Assembly (NCBI GenBank): GCA_950295325.1 | Contig: OX485809.1 | Span: 15,874,001-15,938,000, forward strand | Direction of reading: 5' to 3' | DNA from: Polytrichum commune | Lineage: Eukaryota; Streptophyta; Polytrichopsida; Polytrichales; Polytrichaceae | DNA length: 64,000 bases | In this document: positions 13,218 through 23,674 of the stretch, piece after piece | Layout: every line of letters starts with the position of its first letter | Position numbering within the stretch: the first letter of the stretch is position 1 | Position numbers and translations under genes: made by a program | The notes under the pieces: generated by a model | What the model was told of the DNA's origin: nothing | The model's database searches: none | What the model saw: the letters and a program-made list of their open reading frames with translations, nothing else

Positions 13218-14109
13218 TGCTCTCATAAAGCACCATGCAATCATGTTCACTGAAATTGGGATACATTGAATACACATGCTCCCATAATTTTTGGATACCT
13301 CCTAGACCTCTTGGATACCTCTATGGACAATTCTTGACCATGGCCTCGCCGAATTGGGCTATTCTCAAAATTCACTGCCCTTCATCCGGCGATTGGTGGT
13401 TAGAGGTCATCCAAAGTGGAAAATGCAAGCAATTGCCGTAAGGAAGTGGTTACAATAGCTAACCAACTCGTCCCCTCCCTCGACTCAATAAGGAGTTTGC
13501 CAAGGTAGGAAGTAGGCTATTATCATTTTGCAGAATCTCACATAGTCTCAACCTAGCGTAGTGTTAGCGATAGTCTTAGAAGGCGAGTTACTTAGTGATT
13601 GAGTGTAGCCGTAGTTGTATCCCATAGTGAGGCTCGAAGGGATTGGCCATAATCAGAGAGTCGAAGGATTCAAACTTAGCAAGGTTTGTAAAACTTGAAC
13701 AATAAATGTTGAAAGTATTCTTGAAGCAATTAACTTGAAGGCTTGTGAAGAGGAAGCAAATTGTGATCTTGTCTGGTTGTGTATGATTTTTGAACATGTG
13801 AAATAGAGATTGTCAACATTGTTGACGAGAAGCAAATAGTCTAATGCAGTGAACGCAAGTTTGGATTTGGGCAAGTAGGCTTGTGTTGAGCCTATGTTGG
13901 AATGAATTAAGATTGATTAAGTTAGAATGGACGGAGAGGAATATGAAAGGGCTATTAGCCAAGATACATTCGGTCAAAGGAAGAGCCTAAAAGAGGATGA
14001 ATGCATAACTGTGGGTAAAAGGTTGTGTTGAGTTGAAAGAAGTGTGAGGCAATAACCTGATAGTGAGCCAAATCCTAACTACAGATGGTCTCCTTCCAAC
14101 TTTAACCAT

Positions 14110-14969
14110 ATTATGTAGCTTACATTTTTGGCCAATTGAACCAAGTGTTTCTAAGTGTTCCTAATCCTCATCGGATTTATGATCTTTTCTTAATATACAA
14201 TATCTTAAACATGATGTAATGATGATATTGTTTGCTTCAACTATACGGATATTATAGTCATGAATGTATCATCCATAAATGTCTTCTAGAAGCCAACTCC
14301 GAATAAGGTTTTCAAATTTCACTCCATAAACCATGTTTGATATCAAGCCCAACCCTCGGGTATTTAGGGGCTGACGGTATAGAATTATTTTGACCAAATT
14401 TCATGTTAAATTTTTAGAACATAATAATTGGATGAATTGATGTTGTGTGAAATATGAGTTTCCAATCAACATCATGATTGAAAATCATGTTTGAATAGTT
14501 TCAGGTCATTTATTGGAAGCATGGGCTCAGAGCACACTTTCCATTTGACAAGGTAAGTCCTTAGCACATGACCCAACATATATCATAATCTTTGCTTGGA
14601 GGCTTTAGGGTGAAGTGAAAGCTAAGGTCAATCCCTTGTGAGAAGACAAGGTAGATTAGGTTCTTTGTATATTACCAACAATGGGCCATGAACATGTACA
14701 TAAAACTTGCCCTAAGGTTAAGCAACGAGTCCATCTTTATGCAACTTTTATCAACTTCAAGGTGTGTGTGCCTTGTTGACATAAGTTTACTACACATGAT
14801 TTGCAAAGGAGTGAGAGGGTTATGTGTTGTTTGCAAGACAATTCAATGTTTGAAGAGATAATTTTGAGTATCTTGGATGAGTTGCGATAGAAACCCAAAT
14901 GCCCACAATAAGCGCACAAACATATATATATATATATCAATTCATTGAAGAAGAGAGCATGGCCAATAA
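14110..14969. repeat. Unit-A block matching 45785-46950, left flank of CACTA
   Basis: This is collinear with unit B, including the sequence around 14640-14665, where unit B carries a MITE (46317-46593). It ends at the TAA (14967-14969) that is the left target duplication of the CACTA element. Confidence 0.8.
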
Positions 14970-15187
14970 CACTATAAGAAACCCGTGTTTTTTGTGATGT
15001 TCGAAAAAATGCGGAAAAATGTCTAAAAAAACATGGATGATGTTTATGAAAACATCACCTAAAATCGGATCAACCGAAACATTCCAAAACATGGCAAAAA
15101 TTGAACTCAACATGCACAATGTTTACCTTAACATGCGTTATGAAACATGTGTTTGGGTGCTTAGAAGGGGTGCCATGTGGATGCCAC

Positions 15188-15219
<32 letters not shown>

Positions 15220-16595
15220 TCAGCGCCCTTTTCAACGGGCAATGCCACATGGAAATGATTTTCATCCGGCCCGTTGGTGATGTGGAAGATGACGTGGTCC
15301 CGCCAAAATATGACATGGCAACGGTGGCATCTGACGTGGATTATGACAATGCGATGACTTGGCATGCCATGTCAGCAAATGTTTGGGCGGTTTAGGGTTT
15401 AAAAGGGTGTTCATTTGGATGTCCCGAGCAACACAACCGTGTTTAGGCAGACACTCTCTATTGTTTAGTGGTGTCTGCTAGGATGCATGTCTTGACACTT
15501 TGTATGTAGAATTTGATGTTATCGCAGGCACACCTGATGTCATTATTGAAAGCATATATTATGGTATGCTTTGTGCGGACATCGCGACATTCATTTAATG
15601 TGACTAATATGTGTCTTCACGCTATCATCATGTGCGTTATTAGAGACATTGAAGATGTCGTGGCGAATTAATGCACGTCGTCACGGACATGCCATGAGAC
15701 ATGTGGGTGCATTTTTGTTGACATTCTCTTTGTTCAAGAGTGCGTCAGGCATGTTCCAAAAAATGCACACCTTTGGGGTTCGTTTCTCTTACTGGGCATG
15801 GATTGTGCACGAGTTATTTTTTGTGGCGTCCTTCTTGACATCCAATAGGTTGTCCATCACGTTATGGAAGGTGTCCCTTAGAGCATCCATTGAGCTCAGT
15901 GAGCATTACCAGAGCCATGTCAAAAAATCTGAACAAATATCTGTGATGTTGCGTGAAACATTATTCAAAGTATTCGTCACGTGGTGAGAGATGCCAATTG
16001 GGACATCCACGAAATTTCAGGGGCATGTGGTCGTCACTATGCAAGGCAAGAGACTCCGTTATCTCTGATGTCTAAGTAGATGTTTACGATGTTCAATTAG
16101 ATGTCAGTGGTGTTATGCTGGATGTCTGTATGAATGTCTCCGACAGCCTTCAATAAGTAATTGTGACCATACCCGCGTTTGAGTGGGCATGTGAAAAAAC
16201 GCCGCCGACGTTGCGGGCAAATGTATTGGATGACAACACACGCAACAAGCGGTGCAGAATGGCTGTCTACTGTATTGTCTATTGCTCCGTATATGCCGGT
16301 TGCAATGGTGGTCGCTCAAAGCGCTTGAGAATGATCCCGAAAATGCACAGACATTGATAGAGACATGAGAAATTACAGTAAAGCAAAAAAATAGTCTTCG
16401 GGTCTTATAGTTACCGAAGAACAATTTCATTGTTTGTGCATGCGTACATTTGAAGACCGCCGTTCACAGTCTCGTTTCCGGTGCGTGCCAGCAAAGCATG
16501 TCGAAGGTGTTTCAAAAATCCGAACCTATACTTGCAAGCAACCGTTGCCGACAATGAAGATCTATTAGTGTCAGGGAAAACTATATGTGATTCCA
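14970..16595. repeat. Left terminal and subterminal region of CACTA
   Basis: After the terminal repeat, the region carries many dispersed GACGTC / GATGTC / GACATC-type short motifs in both orientations. These are typical of CACTA subterminal repeats bound by the TNPA-class protein. A G homopolymer of nearly 30 bases starts near 15188. Short ORFs here (for example 15649-15987) show no recognisable domain. Confidence 0.6.
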
Positions 16596-19500
16596 CTATG
16601 ATGACTCGCCAAATACATTGGGCGTGCTAGCAGATTTCTTCTTCGCAACCTCTGCTCTTGTTGAGCTCCCGACCTTTGCAGCACCCTTTCCGGGTTTTGA
16701 CAAGCCTGCTGGTTTTGTGGATCCTAGGGGCTTCGGTCCTTCGGCCTTCGAGGGTTTCGACAAGCCTACCACTTTCACTCCTTTCATCGTCTTCTCGGGT
16801 TGTTCAGGTCGCCGAGGTCGAGGACCAACGTTGTCGGCGATTGTGTCCACCGCATCATGAACATGCAATTCAACATCTAGCTATGCAGGATGCGCCAGGA
16901 CATTCCAATCGGCCAAGCACAATACGCAACACAAGACCATTTTTTGCGGACGAAAACAACAAATATATGAGCATTGCATAAAAAATTGCAAAGAAGCTTA
17001 GTTTCTGTGTTTTGTCGCATGCTGTTTAAATAGATGTCAACCGAGATGTCAATAAAAATCCTCATGTCACCGGAGATGTTGGAAGACATGTTTCCAGCGA
17101 CATCTAGCGACAAACTGCCCCTACGTTGAATATGTACATTCATACGTTCAGGATACCTGCTCGAGCTGCTCCGGCCTCACTAACGAACTTGGCTGGGGCC
17201 CAGAGCTGTGGGTGTCCAGTCCCCGTGCAAGTTGCTCTTGTTCCTGCGCCCTGTCCGCTTTGCACACCTCAACCGCCAACGATTGTGATGCACCTTCTCC
17301 AAGCGCCAACGTTGCATCTCCGCTTCCCACATCATCTTTCGGGTCTGCACTCCTGGGCTCTTCCACCCGCATTGGCAGCACGACACCAATCATAGGGGCA
17401 ATGTCTGCCGAGGATACAGTGGGGGCAGGGGGAATAGTGTTGGTAGGATAGACAATGGGGGCAGGTGATACAGTTGGGGCAGGAGAGATAGGTGGTCTCC
17501 CAGCTAGGAGTTGCTGGAACATCGCCTCTAGTCGCGACTGGGAAGCATCAATCTTGGCCTCTAGCCGGTCGTTGGATGCATCCAGTTTCGCCTCCAACTC
17601 TTCCATCCTCGTGGCCATATCTGCGATGTTCTTCTCTGGATCTTGCTCTTCGTCGAGCCGCTCTGCTTCCAGCCTCTGGTATTCCTTATCCACCTCTTCG
17701 TTTATCTCCGTCTCAAACGGCTCTCGTTGAAGACGTATACTCTGTGACAGATAAGACGTTGGCAATGGATGATGAAGATGTCAAAGCAAACATCACAAAT
17801 GTCAACCGCGACGGAACAAACATCCACGCAAACATGCATCTGGTCATGTAGAGAAAGGCGGTGAGGGGAGCGTACCAGCCTCACAAGCGCAGCCTCCCGA
17901 AGAGCCTGCAATTGGGATGCCTTAGACGCCCTGCGACGAGAGATGGAACGCATCTGTGCGGACTTCTTCTTGGACAGCTCGGAGGCCCGCCAGACGACGA
18001 GATCGTTCCAACATTCCGTGGACACTTCCGGGGGTTTAGGAGCCTTGGTGTCAATCAGGCGCCCCAGTCAAAATCGGAGATTTATAAGGACCTTCGTAAC
18101 GATTTTTTGGAACCACATCTCATCAATTTTCTTCCCATTGCCTTTACCCTTGATCTCCCACTCTGTCATCGCAGCACATGCCATTTCATGAGCTGGAGAT
18201 GTTAAATTGGACGTTGCATTAGATGTCCAGAAACAACCTCGGGGGGTGCACTGTACTAAACATGTACGAGTATACGTGAGTGCACAGGAGGGGTATTGAT
18301 TTGGACCTTGCCGTATTACGTATACATATGGTATACATGTTATAATTTATAATTACGTACATATATGGAAGGCCTTTAAAAAGCATATAATAATTGTACT
18401 TGTATGGTATTGTTACTATACTACATATCATAAGTTTTCATATTGGATGTGGAGGAAGTTTTGTAATCGTTGGGTGGAGTATAGGGATCCAATTGACTTG
18501 ATGGACCGTCCATCAAACGTGGAGATTGGTTTATGTTGGTATCAAAAAGGGGCTAACAACAAGTGGACATATGATCTTACTGATCATTTGATGGTAGACT
18601 TAGAGACAATAATTGCATTGGCTACAATGACATATATTGGTGAATCAAATGTTTATGAGTTACATCCGGGAGATGAAAAAGTTTTCAACGACTTTGCTGA
18701 TGAAAGCTAGGATATTTTGTTATACATATTATAGGGGTTGATTATTGTTCAAAAATATATTTGTATACTTACGTTAATGACTATATATGAATGGATGTTT
18801 TTTTGTGTATACATATTGTCACTTGTATATTTATTGTTGCAATTGTATGTGTATTACTTCATTTCACAAAAAATAACTTGTATATAGGGGGTTTTTAGAG
18901 TATGCAGTGAACGCACGTGATTCTAGGTTTTAATGAAAGGTGCACCCCCCGAGGAAACAACATGGAGGCTCAGAGGCAATGGAGGGGCCATACCTGCATA
19001 CACCCGTTTGAAAAACCAATCCTTGGCATATTTTGGTTGCCCTTCCCAACTATGGCGGGGGTCAAGGTCCTTCGCCAAGAGCTTCACTTCCTGCTCTACC
19101 ACCTTCTTCATCGTCCCGTACGGAACGCCCTTGGAATCCACCAACACGGGCTTCTTCATGTCCTCGGTGTGGGTGTTTGATTTCATGCGCCGCTTTCGAG
19201 GCATCGTCTCATCCTCCTCCGTGTCCGATTCAGAGTACTCAGCTCCCTCGTTGCCATCTGACTCAGCTGTGTGAGTGTCATACCCGCGGCTATGCCAAGT
19301 CGGACAAGTGCAAAAAAATTAGATGCATTCATACATATTGTGGAAGAGACGACTGTTAGGGATTTATGTCTGAGAGGACGTCTGTACAGACATCTCCCTG
19401 TCTCGGGAGACGTCCCACAATACAAGAGTTGTAAAGGACGTCTGTACAGACATCTCCCTGTCCCGAGAGACGTCCCACAATACAACCTCTATAGAAGGAC

Positions 19501-21855
19501 GTGTGCACAAACATCTCCCTGTCTCGGGAGACGTCCCAGAATACAAGAGTTGTGTAAGGACGTCTGCATAGACATCTTCCTGTCTCGGGGGACGTCCCAC
19601 AATACAAGAGCTGTAGAAGGACGTCTGCATAGACATCTCCCTGTCTCGGGAGACGTCCAACAATACAAGAGCTGTACAAGGGTAGGGTTGACAATAACAA
19701 AAGGGGACACTTAGCCTGCTAATGACAGGTAAGCCAAACCTGACAATAAAAATACTAAACACCGTGAGATGTGGCTTTCAAGAAGCGTGCGAAGGCAAGA
19801 TTACAAATTTCACGGGAGCCTATGAAAGTGGAGCAGAATATTAAATGCGGACAAAACGAGAAGAGTAGAAGGCTAGACAGGAGCACATCAGAAGGGTGCA
19901 CTTGGCCTGTCTGTGAGGGTAAGCCAAATAAAAAACAAAAAGAAACACCCATAGATGTGGATGGAGAAGGTTCGTGCAGAGACAAGAATGCAAATGAGGA
20001 ACACTGCCTATCATAGAATAGAAGAAGATTACCTGCACAAAACATGAGGGCATGGCCAAAAGATGAAAATAAGGGCGTGCCAATAGGGCAGGATATCTGA
20101 ACATAAATCTGCATGTCCCGGGCGACGTCCACCAAAACTAGAAGAGTAGAAGGCGGCACAGGAGCAGATCAGACCCTAAACCCTTAGCCGACTAGTGGGG
20201 GTAAGCAAAAATAAACAAAAAAAACACCCACAGATGTGGATTTCCAAAATCATGTTGAGACAAAAATACAAATGTGGAACACTGCCTGCCAAAGAAGAGA
20301 AGAAAATTACCTGCAGAAAGCACTGCAGCATGGCCAAAACCACATACATAGAGGAAAATAAATGTGCGCCAATTGAGCAGGTTATCTGAACGGACATCTT
20401 GATGTCTCGGGAGACATCAAAAAAACACCAAGGATGCCTCGAGCTACGAAAGAATTTATGCATGAGTGTCACATGCATGTGTGAGAAAGGGGGGATTGTG
20501 GAGCAGCTCGCCTAGGTTTAGGGTTCAGGACAAGGGTTCTGGGGTTCTAGCCTGGATGTCCAGGGGGACATCTCCCAGTGCAACAAGATGTCTGTTGTGG
20601 CGTAGCCAGTGTCCATGCGGACGTCATGGGCAACGTCTTGACTACCAGCCTGCACAAACGATGAACACAGAGGCAGATCTTCCCAGCTGCGACAAACTCA
20701 CCTGAAATCTTGTTCGAGCTCATCGTCGTCTCTCTGCGGCGATAAAGATTGTTCCCCCTCCTCGGAGGATATGGTGACGACCCGGCGCTTTCTCTTGGGA
20801 GGCGTCCGAGCTCGAGCCTTCCCTTTGCGAGGCGAAGCCACATACCGCACATCGTGGCGGTGCTTCGTCCGGCGCTCCACCTCCTCTTCGTCACAGTCCG
20901 TCTCCTCCACCTCCCGGTCCGAGCTGTTCGGCACTCGGTGCCGAGGTGGGGACCGCGGCCTCTTTGTCCTTGTTCCGCTCCGCTGCAGCATCCTCCGCCG
21001 TGCTGCACGCCAGGGCACAAAAGCCTCACCCCGCACCTGCACAGAGGTCCACACTCACACAAACCCCGGTCAGCACATCCACACATAGCCGATCACGGCT
21101 TCACAGGTAAACTGTCTCTCCGAGCTATCTCCTATGGCAATTGGGCTCTCACACCAGGAATGTGGCTGAGCACAACCCGCTGATTGGGCACAATCGATCG
21201 GATCAGCTACATCCCGGACGGCGGCGGCACCCCGCGCTGCACATTGGACGTTTGTGAGGACGTGAACGAGGTATTGAGGATGTCTAGCAGCCATGAAATA
21301 ATGGCTGCGCGGGTTGTACTACTGCCACGCGGGCTTAACCCATGGCCGTGGAGCGGGTGGGACCCATGGCCGTGTACCATGCGGGGCCTATTACCGCGCC
21401 GGGCACCGCGGACCCTAAACCTCGCCCATGGAGACACGACACGGAGCCTCGGATTGTACCTTCTGCTGGAGGGGCGCATGGAGCAATACCGGACAGGGGG
21501 CTTCAGCTTCGACGGTGGCCGCAAACCGCTTGCTCCGCCGGAGTTGGGGTCCTCTTTCTTGGGGGTTTTCCTGCACTGTACCTCTTTCTGGAGCATTTCC
21601 TGCGATGTGCTTAACAAAATTGTGGAAAACATCAACTGCTGCCTCTGTCACCCCCAACCCTTCCGTCTGTAATTGTGGTACTCCTTCTCTCTCTCCTACA
21701 ATCGTAGCATGCTGGATGGATTCTGCACTTAGAGCCATGACACCTTGCGATCTGTCGCTAATGAAATGTAGCAAGTGAGGGTCTCCGCCAACCTTCCCCC
21801 AAAATATTTGTGTCTGCACCGTGCGCACGTTCCTGAAGTGGCGCTCGTAGCACAA
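16596..21855 (-). CDS. TNPA-like CACTA accessory protein, spliced, one nonsense codon
   Basis: Proposed exons on the minus strand are 21855-21421, 21036-20702, 19289-18994, 18192-17876, 17741-17157 and 16880-16596. All five junctions have GT/AG sites and keep frame. The product is basic and low-complexity near the N-terminus, then acidic with a KRK-rich basic stretch. A conserved-looking segment (VDSKGVPYGTMKK, WFFKRVYA) follows, then WNDLVVWRASELSKKKSAQ, which resembles the SE(R)SEKN-type region of plant Transposase_24/TNPA-like proteins. Next come a coiled coil (heptads around IADMATRMEELEAKLDA), a Pro/Ser-rich stretch and a basic tail. Its expected role is DNA binding at subterminal repeats. 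An in-frame TGA lies at 18070-18068. The true N-terminus is unresolved because no ATG is clear. Confidence is high that this is the second CACTA gene, moderate for exact ends. Confidence 0.72.
18238..18953. mobile_element. hAT-like element in TNPA-like intron, with an ORF
   Basis: The inverted ends are CTCGGGGGGTGCAC and its complement, with the perfect 8-bp duplication GAAACAAC (18230-18237 and 18954-18961). The ends resemble the element at 8994 (CTCGGGGAGTTCACTG). It lies wholly within an intron (18193-18993) and is much more AT-rich than the flanking CACTA exons. It carries the small ORF 18447-18710. Confidence 0.85.
18447..18710 (+). CDS. Hypothetical 87-aa ORF inside the hAT-like element
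   Basis: This intact ORF begins MWRKFCNRWVEY and ends NDFADES. I do not recognise the family. Its C-terminal half matches, by position of KW-YDL--H-MV-L- and YELHP-DE, the broken sequences at 7230-7425 and 44975-45175 in the host duplication. It therefore looks like part of a repeated or host coding sequence captured by a mobile element. The 5' part has no counterpart in the window. Whether it is expressed cannot be judged. Confidence 0.4.
   Translation: MWRKFCNRWVEYRDPIDLMDRPSNVEIGLCWYQKGANNKWTYDLTDHLMVDLETIIALATMTYIGESNVYELHPGDEKVFNDFADES
19376..19679. repeat. Five tandem copies of a 60-61 bp unit in TNPA-like intron
   Basis: Units start at 19376, 19436, 19497, 19558 and 19619. Each has GGACGTCTG, a palindromic core (TCTGTACAGA in the first two), CATCTCCCTGTC, then GGGAGACGTCC and an AATACAAGAG tail. 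The GACGTC-type cores match the element's subterminal motifs. Degenerate single copies occur near 20110, 20395 and 20560. It lies in the intron between exons 20702-21036 and 18994-19289. Confidence 0.9.
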
Positions 21856-22108
21856 GCAAATACAGAATGTGGGACACGTGGGGAGTGGTTGCCCTGTTGT
21901 TCAACCCAACGTCTGTTTGCACAGGGAATGGGATGTCATTGTAGACGTCCTTCGTGGCATTGTACATGTTGTACACTTGTGATATTGGATGTCATTGTGG
22001 ACATCAACACAAACACAAACGTGATATTGTAGACGTCTCGGTGAATGTCCATGTTGACACTTATTGTATATGTTGCATCCACGCTCGCTGACGAGGTTCT
22101 AGCATAGC
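21856..22108. promoter_or_regulatory. Left part of the CACTA divergent intergenic region
   Basis: The TNPA-like gene reads leftward from here, and TNP2 reads rightward from beyond the retrotransposon. GACGTC / GATGTC motifs recur (for example near 21941-22050). In the uninterrupted element this would be a shared head-to-head promoter. No core promoter is pinned down. Confidence 0.4.
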
Positions 22109-22542
22109 TGTCACGTGAGGTGACATCGGGGGCTAAGTTACGTCAATTTAGGAGTAAATGGACTCCATTAGGAGTCCATGTGTGTTGGGATGAATAACGG
22201 ACTCCATTGGGAGTCCTAGTTAGTTGTTCATCCACTCCATTGATGAACTCCACATAGGATTGGGGTTGTATGGAGAGGAAGGCCTCTTGACTTGCCATTG
22301 TTGTCAAGTCAAGTCTTGTGAGTGTGTTTTAGAGAGAGAGAGAGAGCTTGTTGTTGCTTTCTCATGGCTATGGTGTAGTAGATTATGAGTAAAGCCTTTG
22401 CATTCTTTCTCCACCACTTGCACTTTTGGATTCTCCCTTTGTGGAGTGAGAGATAGCTTGACTCTTGTGTGTGAATTTTAGAGTTTCTTAAGCTTTGTAA
22501 GGAGACATTTTAGTTTCTTAAGCTTGGAGAGAGAAACCCTCA
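22109..22542 (+). repeat. 5' LTR (repeat B, first copy)
   Basis: It starts TGTCACGTGAGG and ends GAAACCCTCA, where similarity to the second copy (31350-31801) stops. By eye only two substitutions (in the stretch ATTGATGAAC versus ATGGATAAAC), one short tandem-duplication indel and a 2-bp GA indel separate the copies. The real U5 may extend to about 22572. A weak match to a Met-tRNA-type primer site (GTATTTCTGAGCCAG) follows at about 22582. Confidence 0.85.
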
Positions 22543-23674
22543 TACTTGACAACAATTGTTCAAATTTTTCATTTTTGGTTGTATTTCTGAGCCAGAATGG
22601 CCCAGTAATGAGAGCAAATGAGTGATACAGCTTAGTTCGTCATTTCTTACAATCCTCAAGAAGATTTTGAGAGAAATCTTCCCATTTTTCTTTTGTTGTC
22701 TCTTGTATTTTCTTCAATTGTTGATGTTTGAATCTTGAGATTCCATTTAGTTTCGAGATTCTCAAGTCACATTTTCTTGCTTGCAAATTGTTAAGCAAAG
22801 TTTAATTTAAATACAAACATAAACCAAATTCAAAATCCGATTTAGTTTTAATTTTGGTGAAGCTCCGGACGGATCCGGAGCTCACCGGACCCTCTTGGAG
22901 CTCCGGTTCTGAACTCTAACGGGCGGCGCAAACCGGGCCCCCAGAAGTCGGGCCCCCAGGCCAGCTAGGCGGGTGGGCGCCGGCCGGGCCCCACGGGCGG
23001 GCGGGCTCGGCCAAGCCCAGGCTGGCTCCCCCCTTTACAGGGGCACCTTACCTTGCAGGTAAGGCCACTTTTTTTTTTTTTTTTTTTTCATTAGTTTAAT
23101 TTAATTAGATTAATTAGATTAAGTTAATTAAGTTAATTAAGTTTAAAATTTTAAAATTTTAAATAAACCGGATTTTTTTTTTTACTTTCACTTTCAAATT
23201 TGGCATTTCATTGTCACAAACTTTGAGGCTCAAATTTGGGGGCATACTAGCTTCGATTGAAGTGAAATTTGAGCCTATTTTGTGTGAAATTTTCCAAGGA
23301 ATCCAATGGTGTAATTGGATTTTTGATTGGAAGTCAAAATCATTGCTGAAATTGCTAATTTCAACGCTGATTTTTGTTTTTGGGAGCAAATTAACTCCGA
23401 TTGGAGTGAAATTTGAGCCTAATTTGTGTGAAATCTTCCTAGGAGTCCATTGGTGCACTTAGTTTGTTGATTGGAGTCCATAATCACCTTGGAAATGAGC
23501 CTTTTCAACGCTGATTTTTCATTTTAATTACCAATCTCAAACCTTTGCACAATTTTGGAATTCTGGAGGCATATACATTTGGCATTTGGCAAGGGATTGC
23601 CATTTAGATAGCCCGCAACAGGTGCAGGTTGCCATTACCTTGTAGATAGTTGCAGGTACTCAAGTGATTATTTT
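22543..23674 (+). other. Retrotransposon untranslated leader
   Basis: The leader is about 1.1 kb. It contains a strongly GC-rich block (22861-23035), a run of about 21 T (23069-23089), and two direct repeats of about 145-155 bp (23230-23382 and 23383-23525). The repeats share GTGAAATTTGAGCCTA and TTTCAACGCTGATTTTT. No ORF of note is present. It may hold packaging or translation-control elements, but nothing proves it. Confidence 0.6.

Larger units (their letters stand above)
8107..14070. mobile_element. LTR-retrotransposon-like element, non-autonomous
   Basis: Two direct repeats of about 840-853 bp flank 2.4 kb. The left copy is 8107-10794, interrupted by a hAT insertion, and the right copy is 13218-14070. 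Both begin TGCTCTCATAAAG and end TGATAGTGAGCCA, so they have TG...CA ends. The middle has no recognisable gag or pol domains, only fragments, which would fit a LARD-like or decayed element. I did not find a matching target duplication, a convincing primer-binding site or a polypurine tract, so a simple segmental duplication remains possible. Confidence 0.5.

Noticed and set aside
15019-15395. Glycine-rich or proline-rich ORFs near 15.2 kb
   Set aside because: They exist only because of the G homopolymer at 15188, with no domain and opposite-strand mirrors.
19376-19679. Regular array that could suggest CRISPR
   Set aside because: The whole 61-bp unit repeats without unique spacers, and it lies in an intron of a plant transposon.
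19183-20159. Minus-strand ORFs of 100-147 codons across the tandem array
   Set aside because: Repeated peptide units mirror the 61-bp DNA repeat in several frames. The region is intronic, and only 18994-19289 fits an exon.
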